Positions 1-7,699 of a DNA stretch of 64,000 nt are shown here, in pieces. Numbering within the stretch: position 1 is the first letter of the stretch; every line of letters begins with the position of its first letter. The notes under the pieces are model-generated. The model saw only the letters and a list, made by a program, of their open reading frames with translations. It was not told where the DNA came from and made no database searches. A program made the translations under genes and the position numbers. The stretch is from Paenibacillus glucanolyticus NBRC 15330 (GTDB lineage: Bacteria > Bacillota > Bacilli > Paenibacillales > Paenibacillaceae), in NCBI RefSeq assembly GCF_004000885.1, contig NZ_BIMC01000010.1, forward strand, positions 1 to 64,000, given 5' to 3'.

Positions 1-220
1 CATCTTCATTCCATATCCCCTTGTATAAAACGGGAACCGCTGCAAGCCCCAAACGATCCGCCCAATCCTCTGTCTCATCCCATGAGAGGCATACGTTATG
101 TTCGTTCCACACCGAGAACAGCAAGAAATAGGAAGGCAGCGCTGAGTACAAAAGGGAATGCTTGGCATATGCGTTTTCCCCGCATATGCGATATCCTTCC
201 GGGATCCGATATTTAATCAT
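1..220 (-). pseudogene. RNA ligase family gene, 5'-truncated remnant (3' end outside window)
   Basis: The minus strand reads, from the ATG at 220, a protein segment starting MIKYRIPEGYRICGEN and containing AYAKHSLLYSALPSYF, NVCLSWDE and VPVLYKGIW. These strings resemble the middle and C-terminal part of the DRB0094-like bacterial RNA ligase family (GENxYAKHS, CLSWDET). The frame stays open only to about position 287, where it meets a stop. The stretch between 287 and 220 does not contain the expected N-terminal nucleotidyltransferase lysine motif (E-K-x-D-G-E). The front of the gene, including the adenylated lysine, therefore appears to be missing. The gene runs off the left edge, so its 3' state is unknown. 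Family assignment rests on motif memory, not on a search. Confidence 0.6.
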
Positions 221-288
221 ACGCACATAAAAAAACTGACTGCTGACAGGACCGCATCCCGCCAAGCAATCAGCTGTGAAACTTCCGT

Positions 289-1428
289 CTACTTAACCGA
301 GTTGCCTTTTGGAGCGACTGCGGTTGTTCCTCTCTCCACTAACTTGACCGGTACCAGCATCCTGCTCGGCGTCTGCTTCCCTCGTTCCAGCCAATTCACC
401 ACGTTTTCAGCCGCTTGACGACCAATCTCGTAAAAATTCTGTTCTACCGTGGTCAACGGAATGATGACATGCTCCGTCACCGGATTGTTATCAAAACCTA
501 TAATTGAAATATCCTCCGGAATGCGGATGCCTCTCTCCATACAAAGATTCAGCAAATTAGCTGCAATCAGATCGTTCTCTGTCTGAACCGCAGACACTCC
601 TTCCATCCGGTAAGAGTCCAGCAGCTCATTATAGAATCGTTCGACGCCAATCTTTTCCCGGTATCCCTTCATATTCAGCTTGATGTATCTGCTGTCTACG
701 GGAATTCCATGGTCTTTAAGCGCTTGGCAGTATCCGAAATATCGGTCGCGCACGGAAGAGGTGGATTCGATGCTGACCGCGGTCAGAAAGGCGATTTTTC
801 GATGTCCAAGCTCAATCAATTTAGATACGGCTTGGTAGGAGCCGTTGAAATTGTCCGATACTACCGCTCCTAAGGGAAGGCTGTCGAAATACTTGTCAAT
901 GGTGATGATCGGATAGTCTTCAAGGCAAAGCCGATGCAGAATATCGTAGTTCGTCTGATCGTTTCTCGGATACAGAATGATGGCCGCAATGCCCTTTCGG
1001 GTCAGCATTTCCAGCAGATCGCGTTCTTTCTGGGAGTCGTAATCGCTTTGGTGAATGCTCAAATAATAGCCGTTCGCGTTTAGCCAGTCCGAAGCTCCGC
1101 GAATATAACCCATCGTACCACGTTCGTCCTCGGAAGGCAGGATAAGCGAGATCATTTTCTCTGTTCCATCGGAACGCTGCTCAGGGCCCCGGGTTCGAGA
1201 CTTTACAAAGCTCCCGCTTCCCTTAATTCGGTAGATGAACCCGTCCCGCTCCAGCTCCTCGAGCGCTCTTCTTGTTGTAATACGGCTCACGCCGAAGGTG
1301 GTGCTAAGTTCAGCCTCTGTCGGAAGCTGGGCTTCCGGAAGGTAACGCCCCGATGAAATTTGCGATTTAAGCTCGTCCATAATGACGCTGTACAGCGGTT
1401 TATTGTCTTTGCTCAACTTGGTTCTCAT
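289..1428 (-). CDS. GntR/LacI-type (AraR-like) sugar-responsive repressor
   Basis: About 380 residues. An N-terminal winged helix-turn-helix of the GntR class covers residues 8-75 (PLYSVIMDELKSQISSG, LPTEAELSTTFGVSRITTRRALEELERDGFIYR). It is joined to a LacI/periplasmic-sugar-binding effector domain (about 95-375). This is the architecture of B. subtilis AraR. The open frame begins at a GTG at 1467, but the ATG at 1428 gives a more normal N-terminus just before the wHTH; neither start has a strong Shine-Dalgarno. It is the last gene of a leftward series after two permeases and a sugar-binding lipoprotein, and is probably their local repressor. The three palindromes at 5294-5427 resemble the AraR operator type, which fits. 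The effector is probably a sugar, identity unknown. Confidence 0.88.
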   Translation of the reverse strand: MRTKLSKDNKPLYSVIMDELKSQISSGRYLPEAQLPTEAELSTTFGVSRITTRRALEELERDGFIYRIKGSGSFVKSRTRGPEQRSDGTEKMISLILPSEDERGTMGYIRGASDWLNANGYYLSIHQSDYDSQKERDLLEMLTRKGIAAIILYPRNDQTNYDILHRLCLEDYPIITIDKYFDSLPLGAVVSDNFNGSYQAVSKLIELGHRKIAFLTAVSIESTSSVRDRYFGYCQALKDHGIPVDSRYIKLNMKGYREKIGVERFYNELLDSYRMEGVSAVQTENDLIAANLLNLCMERGIRIPEDISIIGFDNNPVTEHVIIPLTTVEQNFYEIGRQAAENVVNWLERGKQTPSRMLVPVKLVERGTTAVAPKGNSVK

Positions 1429-1603
1429 CCCATCTTTATCTTTTTTCCAGTTGTGGACTAGTCGCACTCAAATTATATCGTTTGCATCAATAGCATGTAA
1501 ACCGCCCTTAGGATCAGTCCTATCCCACTTTCCCCAATCCGGTCAAGCGACTCCCTTAACATCCTGGAAATTCAGCCTTTCCGGATGGGCGGCTTACCTC
1601 ATT

Positions 1604-3199
1604 TTATTTTACGTTTGAGTAGCGTTCATACTGTGCCTTTTTGATATCCAGATAGCTCTGGGCTCCCATCTTGTCGAGCGTCTTCACGTAATGATCCCAA
1701 TCGGTATCCAGACTGGCTTTGCCCGTGACAAACTTTACCCGCATTTCCTCAATATATTTATTAATGTCGGTCAGGATCGCGCTTGTTTGATTCGCTTCGT
1801 CATCCGTGGGTACAAAATCCGGCCACAGCTCTTTGGGCGCCAAAACATCCAGCTCTGCCGGATCCGCCTTGATCTCATCCGCAACCGTCGTTCCCCTCGC
1901 GGCCATTCGCAAGCTGTCGTCCGGCTCAACATATGGATAATAGGCTCCATATACATTGTCAACATATTGGAAAGCACCTAGCTGGACGCCGCCCTTGTAG
2001 TTCAAGATCTCATCCTTGTATTTCGGTTTGCCATCAACCAGGTCGTAGGTTTCGCCTTCCAGGCCAAATGTGCCAAAATTGATGCCCTCCTCTCCATAGA
2101 AATAATCAATCCATTTGATTGTTTCAACGGGATACTTGTTTTTGTTCGTGATTACAAAACCGAAGATACCCTTGGCCGGAGGGCCGAGCACGCCTGCCAG
2201 CTTATCACCGTTCGGACCTTCCAGCGCATGGATTCCCACATAGTTTTCTGCTGCATCCTTACCGATGTAACCCGGCCCTTCCCACACGAAGGAGCCAATC
2301 AAGTTGTTAGAGCCGTCCGTTGACCACTTGGCATAATCATAACCGGTCGTAAAATTTTGCTGAGCAAGCGAGCCGTCCTTATACAGATCATTCATATAAC
2401 GCAAAAGCTCCCTGTACTTCGGATCATTGAAAGTTGTTTTAACCGCGCCGTCCGCGTCCTTGTAGAGGTATTGGCCAAACGCTTTGGCTCCGCCTTCTCC
2501 CATGCCGAAGCTGCCTGCCAAAAAGCTCTCCAGGAACGTCCAGTATTGGGATTCGAGCACCCAGCCCAGACGTGAGCTGTCCTTCTCCCGAATCTTCATC
2601 AATGCCTCGCGGAACTCAGCGGTTGTCTCCGGAACTTCCAGCCCTCCTTCATCGAGCCAGCTTTTGTTAACGTACAGGCGAACGGAATTGAACGCTTTGG
2701 AGAAATCGACGTAAGGCAGCGCATAGATATGTCCGTCCGACATGGTGATGGCTCCCTTGATGTCCGGATTGTCCTTGAGCAGCTTGCTCAAATTGGGCGC
2801 GTGCTCTTCAATCAGTTCCTCCAGAGGGATAAACAAACCCTGCTTGCCGTATTTCATCAGCTCGTCCGTGCCGAATGCAATGCGATAAAACGCATCTGGC
2901 AGGTCATTGGACCCGAGCATCACATTTTTCCTTTCCGTCACGGCAGACCCGGCCAGCTCCTCAAACTCAACGTGAATTCCGGAAATCTCCTCATATTTTT
3001 GCCACATCCACAGTTGATCGGCTGGAGGATGTACATCGGTATATCCGCGTTTCACAATCTTTAACGTAATGCTTCCCGGATCGCCGTCCGTTCCGGCAGG
3101 CTCCGGTGTTGCCTCTCCTCCTGAACCGCCGCCGCAGGCGGAAAGCACCAGTGAGAACATCATTGTTATAGCAAGCAGAAGATACAGCCCTTTTCTCAT
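1604..3199 (-). CDS. Carbohydrate ABC transporter solute-binding lipoprotein (family 1, LplA-like)
   Basis: About 531 residues. Starting at the ATG at 3199 gives a classic lipoprotein signal: MRKG, hydrophobic stretch, lipobox LSAC with Cys22, then a Gly/Ser-rich linker. The ATG is preceded by GAAAGAGGG at normal spacing. Upstream in-frame residues from 3247 lack signal-peptide character, so the later start was chosen. The mature protein has the length and YxDFSKAFNSVRLYVNKSWLD-type character of the large sugar-binding proteins that accompany LplB/LplC permeases in Paenibacillus. It should be anchored to the outer face of the membrane and deliver an oligosaccharide to the permeases encoded directly upstream. 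The substrate cannot be read from sequence. Confidence 0.9.
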   Translation of the reverse strand: MRKGLYLLLAITMMFSLVLSACGGGSGGEATPEPAGTDGDPGSITLKIVKRGYTDVHPPADQLWMWQKYEEISGIHVEFEELAGSAVTERKNVMLGSNDLPDAFYRIAFGTDELMKYGKQGLFIPLEELIEEHAPNLSKLLKDNPDIKGAITMSDGHIYALPYVDFSKAFNSVRLYVNKSWLDEGGLEVPETTAEFREALMKIREKDSSRLGWVLESQYWTFLESFLAGSFGMGEGGAKAFGQYLYKDADGAVKTTFNDPKYRELLRYMNDLYKDGSLAQQNFTTGYDYAKWSTDGSNNLIGSFVWEGPGYIGKDAAENYVGIHALEGPNGDKLAGVLGPPAKGIFGFVITNKNKYPVETIKWIDYFYGEEGINFGTFGLEGETYDLVDGKPKYKDEILNYKGGVQLGAFQYVDNVYGAYYPYVEPDDSLRMAARGTTVADEIKADPAELDVLAPKELWPDFVPTDDEANQTSAILTDINKYIEEMRVKFVTGKASLDTDWDHYVKTLDKMGAQSYLDIKKAQYERYSNVK

Positions 3200-3273
3200 A
3201 TCCACAAACCCTCTTTCCACGATTATGAGGTCCTGACGGAAAACCAACTGCTTTTCCCGCTTCAGTACCGGCC

Positions 3274-4170
3274 TTACCCTTTGATAGCTCCCACCATGAT
3301 GCCTTTCTCAAAAAAACGGGACAGCAATGGATACAGCAGAAGCAGCGGCAGGGCGGACAAAACAACGATGGCGTATTTCAAACCTTCCTTCACCATCATC
3401 TGATCTGCGTACTCAGCACCAACCGATATTCCGGCCATTTCCTTGAAATCGTTCTGAACTAAAATTTCTCTTAAAATGAGCTGAAGCGGAAATTTGTCCC
3501 GATCCGTCAAATAAATCATGGCGTCAAAATAGGAATTCCAATGGCCAACACCGTAGAACAGGATCATGACGGCGATGATCGGCATGGATAAAGGGAGCAC
3601 AATTTTATACAGCATATGAAAGTCATTACATCCGTCCACATAAGCGCTCTCCTCCAGCTCGACCGGAATACGGGTCTGAAAGTAGGTCCTCATGATAATC
3701 ATGTTGTAAGCACTAATCGCTCCAGGCAGCACCAGCGCCCACATCGTATTCAGCAGGCCCAACTCCTTGTTCACCAGGTACAGAGGAATCAGGCCGCCAC
3801 CGAAAAACATCGTAAAAGCGAACAACAGCGTGAACAATCCCTTACCGTAAAAACGCTTTCTCGACAGAGGGTAGGCACCGAGCACCGTCATCATAATATT
3901 GATGGCTGTACCTGCGAATGCGTAGAGGATGGTATTGGCGTATCCCCTCCATATTTCACTGTTCTCGAACACTTTGGCATAACTGTCCAGATTGAAACCT
4001 GCCGGATATAGCAGCAGCGGCTTGTCCCAAATCTGGCGTGGATCGGAGAATGAAGCCAACAGGACGAAAATAAGCGGGTATAGAATAACGATGGTCACCA
4101 TAATCGACATAATAAGAATGATGATATCCGCCAGCTTTTCCCCTGTCGTTCGTTTGATGTTCAGCAGCAC
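3274..4170 (-). CDS. Carbohydrate ABC transporter permease (LplC/YtcP-like)
   Basis: 298 residues with about six membrane segments. The cytoplasmic EAA loop for contact with the ATPase reads LEESAYVDGCNDFHMLYKIVLPL. The start MLLNIKRTTGEKLADIIILIMSI is typical of the CUT1 LplC subfamily, and the C-terminus FFEKGIMVGAIKG is the family hallmark. It lies between the LplB-like permease (35 bp upstream) and the binding protein (about 75 bp downstream), so the three are very likely co-transcribed. No ATPase gene is present. In such systems a shared MsmX-type ATPase encoded elsewhere usually energises transport; that is inference here. Confidence 0.93.
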   Translation of the reverse strand: MLLNIKRTTGEKLADIIILIMSIMVTIVILYPLIFVLLASFSDPRQIWDKPLLLYPAGFNLDSYAKVFENSEIWRGYANTILYAFAGTAINIMMTVLGAYPLSRKRFYGKGLFTLLFAFTMFFGGGLIPLYLVNKELGLLNTMWALVLPGAISAYNMIIMRTYFQTRIPVELEESAYVDGCNDFHMLYKIVLPLSMPIIAVMILFYGVGHWNSYFDAMIYLTDRDKFPLQLILREILVQNDFKEMAGISVGAEYADQMMVKEGLKYAIVVLSALPLLLLYPLLSRFFEKGIMVGAIKG

Positions 4171-4205
4171 GGCTTAAACTCCCTTCTTTGCACGGTGATC
4201 TTTCC

Positions 4206-5165
4206 CTACCATAGGCTGGTCTCCCCTGCTTTGCGGGCAACGGCGTTGACGATGATCAGAATGATAAAGTTGATCACGTTATTGAACAGTCCCACTGCCG
4301 CGGAAAAGCTGTATTGCGTATTCAAAAGCCCGCTTTTGTACATGTAAGTGGAAATGACCTCGGACGTTTCCAAATTCATTGGATTTTGCATCAAGAGGAT
4401 CTTCTCGAAACCTACACTCATGATGCTTCCTGCACTCAGAATCGACAGAATCATAATCGTTGGCACAATACCGGGGATGGTGATATGCCAGATTCTCCGA
4501 AATTTGCTGGCACCGTCCATGTACGCCGCCTCATACAGGTCTGGGGAGATGCCCGATATGGCTGCGCTGTATATGAGTGACGACCAACCGACTCCTTGCC
4601 AGATGCCGGACCAGACATACAGATGCCAGAAATTAGAAGGCTCTGCCAGGTAATCCACCGGTTCCCTTCCTAAAGATGTAAGAACGGAGTTAAAAACGCC
4701 GTTCGTAGGTGAGATGAAAAAGAACAGAATGCCAACCGCGACCACGACCGAGATAAAGTGCGGAGCATAAGAGACGCTTTGTGCGAATGAGCGGAGTTTA
4801 CGACTCCGAATCTCATTGAACAGGAGAGCTAGCAGGATGGGAGCGGGAATGCCGATCAGCAGGCCGTATAAGCTGATGCCAATCGTATTCTTGAGAATCG
4901 TCCAGAAGTAATACGCGTCAAACAGCCTTTCGAAATGCTCGAAACCGATCCATGGGCTGTTCCAGATGCCAAGTCCGGGCATAAAATCCTTAAAAGCAAT
5001 CTGCACACCGTACATCGGCCAGTAATGCCAGATCAGGAAGTACAGCACCGCTGGGGAGATGATGATGTACAGCCCGATGTTGCGCTTTAGCTGCCTCTTG
5101 ACATGTTTCCATTTGCTCGGCTTGGGAACGGTGTGTGGGGATGCCGAGTTTAATCGGGCGTCCAT
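4206..5165 (-). CDS. Carbohydrate ABC transporter permease (LplB-like)
   Basis: About 319 residues, six predicted membrane helices after a basic N-terminus (KRQLKRNIGLYIIISPAV), with the EAA loop YEAAYMDGASKFRRIWHITIPG. It matches the LplB subfamily that pairs with LplC. The annotatable frame begins at an ATG at 5174, but that codon directly abuts the ribosome-binding sequence AAGGAGGT. The ATG at 5165 lies about 10 nt downstream of it and is the better start. It is the first gene of the operon. The roughly 180-nt leader between the promoter near 5340 and this gene is discussed separately. Confidence 0.92.
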   Translation of the reverse strand: MDARLNSASPHTVPKPSKWKHVKRQLKRNIGLYIIISPAVLYFLIWHYWPMYGVQIAFKDFMPGLGIWNSPWIGFEHFERLFDAYYFWTILKNTIGISLYGLLIGIPAPILLALLFNEIRSRKLRSFAQSVSYAPHFISVVVAVGILFFFISPTNGVFNSVLTSLGREPVDYLAEPSNFWHLYVWSGIWQGVGWSSLIYSAAISGISPDLYEAAYMDGASKFRRIWHITIPGIVPTIMILSILSAGSIMSVGFEKILLMQNPMNLETSEVISTYMYKSGLLNTQYSFSAAVGLFNNVINFIILIIVNAVARKAGETSLW

Positions 5166-5269
5166 ACTTGTCATGACCTCCTTTTTTGCTGCAGATCAGA
5201 GATTCGGGAGATTAATGCAAATGTCAGCAGATCTAGAGAATCTCGATGCAATTGAACTCTCCCAGTTCA

Positions 5270-5282
5270 GAAATTCATCACC
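5270..5282 (-). promoter_or_regulatory. Strong Shine-Dalgarno followed by a 3-codon leader ORF
   Basis: In the leader of the sugar ABC operon the minus strand carries AAGGAGGGAGGTG followed directly by ATG AAT TTC TGA. This is a very strong ribosome-binding site in front of an ORF of only three codons, about 100 nt upstream of the LplB-like gene. It may be a translated mini-leader or a relic; function is unknown. Confidence 0.35.
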
Positions 5283-5293
5283 TCCCTCCTTAT

Positions 5294-5311
5294 AATTTGT
5301 TCTAACATTTT
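5294..5311. promoter_or_regulatory. Operator-like palindrome 1 (sugar ABC operon)
   Basis: AATTTGTTCTAACATTTT, with inverted core TGTT-CT-AACA centred at 5302.5. It lies downstream of the promoter -10 and 31 bp (about three helical turns) from site 2. It shares the TTTGTT..RACA pattern with sites 2 and 3. Confidence 0.6.
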
Positions 5312-5325
5312 TTATGTATATGATT

Positions 5326-5344
5326 ATTTGTTATAACACATTTT
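5326..5344. promoter_or_regulatory. Operator-like palindrome 2, overlapping the -10 end
   Basis: ATTTGTTATAACACATTTT, with perfect inverted core TGTTATAACA (5329-5338). It abuts and partly overlaps the -10 hexamer (5340-5345), the ideal position for repression. Confidence 0.62.
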
Positions 5345-5368
5345 AGTGAGGATTTATTTTCCAGTCAA
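5340..5368 (-). promoter_or_regulatory. SigA-type promoter of the sugar ABC operon
   Basis: On the minus strand TTGACT (5363-5368) and TAAAAT (5340-5345) are separated by exactly 17 bp. Transcription would start near 5333, inside operator-like site 2, and run left into the permease genes. Confidence 0.7.
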
Positions 5369-5409
5369 TATAGCATCGAAAAATTGTGACTTTAGTTGTA
5401 TTAGGCCTG

Positions 5410-5427
5410 AATTTGTTATGACAAATT
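5410..5427. promoter_or_regulatory. Operator-like palindrome 3, upstream of promoter
   Basis: AATTTGTTATGACAAATT is a near-perfect 18-bp palindrome (seven-base arms). It lies upstream of the -35 and is centred 85 bp (about eight helical turns) from site 2. It closely resembles the AraR operator type (ATTTGTACGTACAAAT). An upstream plus a promoter-proximal site suggests DNA looping by the GntR/LacI-type repressor at 289-1428. Confidence 0.62.
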
Positions 5428-5474
5428 TCGACGAAGGTGTGAAACAGTAAATTTCTTAGCTTGTGAAATAAATA

Positions 5475-5513
5475 AAACAGCCGCGTAAATATCGTGGCTG
5501 TTGGCTTTTTTTC
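5475..5513. terminator. Hairpin with T-tract
   Basis: AACAGCCgCG and CGtGGCTGTT form a stem around a short AT-rich loop. A T-tract follows on the plus strand and a TTTTATTTATTT stretch on the minus strand. It lies between the ABC operon promoter and the EamA gene and may be bidirectional. Confidence 0.5.
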
Positions 5514-5582
5514 AATGAGTTATGAGATTGCACTCGGTTACACCTGGACGCTGCAAGTCCTTTTTCGCAACATAGCTGGGCA

Positions 5583-5613
5583 GAAAAAAAGAGCAGATCA
5601 TCTGCTCTTTTTT
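5583..5613 (-). terminator. Rho-independent terminator of the EamA gene
   Basis: AAAGAGCAGAT and ATCTGCTCTTT form a near-perfect hairpin flanked by A and T runs, 26 bp past the stop of the leftward EamA gene. The symmetry allows action in both directions. Confidence 0.85.
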
Positions 5614-5638
5614 GCGTATTCCCATCAACCGATGTTAC

Positions 5639-6544
5639 TTATCCAGGAATCCCAGCTGCTTTCCCCTTCGATCGGCTCCCCCCGCGGTTGGTAATGAACA
5701 CCCCGGATAGTATGAGAATAAGGCCGATGATAAGGTTCCATCCGATAGGTTCATCCAGCAGCGTATACCCCCAGATCATCGCCGTTGCAGGAACCAGGTA
5801 AGTGACGGATGTGGCGAATTCCGGACTTCCTTTTAACACCATATAATTGAACAGGATGTATGCGACACCTGACCCGAAGATGCCAAGACCGACCAGAGCG
5901 CCCATGTTGGCAGGTTCTAAGATCTTTGTCACGTCAACCCTCTCCGTCGTAAAGGCAAGGATGCCGCTCCCTACCATCGCGCCAAGCAGAGTTCCGAACG
6001 TTAACTGATACATCGTGAGTCCACCCAGCAATCGCTTGGATAACTGTGAACCCACGGCATAACACATAGTGGCCCCGATCATCGCAGCAAAACCAATGAA
6101 ATCGACGGTCATGAAAGAGCCTGGGCGAATGCCCAGCAGAATGATCAGACCGACAAGCGCAATTCCCATGCCGACCCACTGTATCCGCCGGAATACGGAG
6201 CCGAAGAATAGTAACCCTACAAGCATCGTCCATATCGGCGTTGTTGCATTCAATACCGAAGCCATGCTGCTGGCTAGCTTAGTCTCGCTAAACCCGATTA
6301 ATGTCCATGGCAGAGCCATATTAATCATGGCGACTACGAAGGTTGGAAGCCATTTAATTTTTCGCAGGTCGAACGGCTTTCGCATTATCAGCATGATAAT
6401 CGAAATAAATAGAAATCCGCAGGTAGAACGCAGAAATGCAATCCCCCATGGACCGAAATCGTGCAGTAAACTTTTAATGAAAAAGAACGAACCTCCCCAT
6501 ATGAGACTTAGGAGGATGAGCGCAATATACAAGGATCGTGCCAA
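5639..6544 (-). CDS. EamA/DMT-superfamily metabolite exporter
   Basis: 301 residues, almost entirely hydrophobic, with ten predicted membrane segments arranged as two EamA repeats. The N-terminal LSLIWGGSFFFIKSLL motif and the second-repeat start GFAAMIGATMCYAVGSQLSKR are typical of drug/metabolite transporters of the YdcZ/RhaT-like class. The C-terminus is basic (NRGGSRSKGK). The start is a TTG at 6544 preceded by GAAGGT at good spacing. Family members export amino acids, metabolites or drugs; no substrate can be assigned. It is monocistronic with its own terminator. Confidence 0.9.
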   Translation of the reverse strand: MARSLYIALILLSLIWGGSFFFIKSLLHDFGPWGIAFLRSTCGFLFISIIMLIMRKPFDLRKIKWLPTFVVAMINMALPWTLIGFSETKLASSMASVLNATTPIWTMLVGLLFFGSVFRRIQWVGMGIALVGLIILLGIRPGSFMTVDFIGFAAMIGATMCYAVGSQLSKRLLGGLTMYQLTFGTLLGAMVGSGILAFTTERVDVTKILEPANMGALVGLGIFGSGVAYILFNYMVLKGSPEFATSVTYLVPATAMIWGYTLLDEPIGWNLIIGLILILSGVFITNRGGSRSKGKAAGIPG

Positions 6545-6647
6545 CGTAATACCTTCTTTCTATTTGTAGGACATCCTTATAATTTAACATCTCGTAAGGG
6601 AAGTTGTACAGAGCGTTTTTCTACAGCCCTCTTGCAGGCAGGAGACA

Positions 6648-6725
6648 GCCTTTTCCTTATTTGAGCAAGTACTCCCGCCTGGACCCGAGTTTCCGACCTC
6701 TCGCGATGTAACATCCATTCGAATA
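6648..6725 (-). pseudogene. Fragment duplicated from an AraC regulator DNA-binding domain
   Basis: This stretch aligns with 6957-7035 inside the adjacent AraC gene over about 78 bp. The two copies share the runs cctctcgcgat and catccattcgaat. The minus strand reads RMDVTSREVGNSG where the intact gene reads RMDAISREVGISG, then shifts frame because one C of a CCCC run is missing. It is a diverged, non-coding partial copy of the first helix-turn-helix region. Confidence 0.6.
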
Positions 6726-6756
6726 AGCATAGCCGTTTCATGCATTGCACTTCAGC

Positions 6757-7566
6757 TTACAGCATGGATGTCGGCTTGTAATCCTGGCGATACTGCCTCG
6801 GCGAAACCCCGTAATGTTTGCGAAACTGATCCGCAAAATGATTGTAACTGTTAAAGCCGACATCCTGCGCAGCTTCGTTCGCGGTCCGGCCGGAATGGGT
6901 CATCAATAAAGCGGCATGGCGAACCCTCATTTGATTCAGATGCTCTACGATGGTGTACCCTGTTTCTTGTTTGAACAAATGTGCCAGCCTGGACCCCGAG
7001 ATTCCAACCTCTCGCGATATGGCATCCATTCGAATATCTTCCTTTAACGAACGGGACAACAACCCCAGCGTTTGCTCGACTCTAGGGTCCATTCTTTTAT
7101 TTGTGCGCTGTGCAAGCAGAAGCAAAATCTCACGCAGCGCGTTCTCACACAGCGTCTCCCATAAATCTAAGCGGTCCAGTGAATCTTGCAGCACATTCCG
7201 GAACGCTTGCTCGACACGGCCTCGGACACGTTCATCGGGCAGGGTTTCGACCAGAAACTCCTGGTTTCTTAGCATCCTGTTTTCCGGAAGTCCAGGATAA
7301 TGGATCCAGAGAAAGTTCCAGCGCTTCCCTGGTACTGTCCCGTATTCATGAGTGATGCCGGCGCGCAGCAGTCCAAGTTGCCCGGATCCGCAGCGTTTCT
7401 CCCCGGCAGGCGTGCGAAAGTAGCCCTCTCCATGCAGCGTATAAACAAGCAGCCAGTCCCGCATCCCTTGAGGTCGACGCAGGCGATAAGTTTCGTCTTG
7501 TTCGAAATGGTCGCCGAATATTGTTCCGGTACTTTCCAACGATATGACAGCCCGTTCGTTTCTCAT
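6757..7566 (-). CDS. AraC-family transcriptional regulator
   Basis: 269 residues. The N-terminal half is an AraC-type cupin sensor (LLVYTLHGEGYFRTPAGEKRCGSGQLGLLRAGITHEYGT). The C-terminal half is the double helix-turn-helix domain (IRMDAISREVGISGSRLAHLFKQETG, ANEAAQDVGFNSYNHFADQFRKHYGVSPRQYRQ). The ATG at 7566 follows GGAGGAGAGG at good spacing. It is transcribed divergently from the PhyH-family dioxygenase gene 133 bp away and most likely controls it. The AraC N-terminal fold suggests a small-molecule effector such as a sugar. A diverged duplicate of part of its DNA-binding region lies just downstream at 6648-6725. Confidence 0.92.
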   Translation of the reverse strand: MRNERAVISLESTGTIFGDHFEQDETYRLRRPQGMRDWLLVYTLHGEGYFRTPAGEKRCGSGQLGLLRAGITHEYGTVPGKRWNFLWIHYPGLPENRMLRNQEFLVETLPDERVRGRVEQAFRNVLQDSLDRLDLWETLCENALREILLLLAQRTNKRMDPRVEQTLGLLSRSLKEDIRMDAISREVGISGSRLAHLFKQETGYTIVEHLNQMRVRHAALLMTHSGRTANEAAQDVGFNSYNHFADQFRKHYGVSPRQYRQDYKPTSML

Positions 7567-7699
7567 GAACCTCTCCTCCCCGATTCCTCAAATAGCAGAA
7601 TCCCGGTACTTTTAAGCAGATATCATACTTCCTCTCAAGATAAGCAGACCTTATTCTATTGTCAACAGGAAAAACCATCATCTGATCGGAGGGACTACG

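Noticed and set aside
1497-1598. Distant inverted repeat GTAAaCCGCCC / GGGCGGcTTAC between the regulator and binding-protein genes
   Set aside because: Arms are 80 bp apart with no T-run; probably chance.
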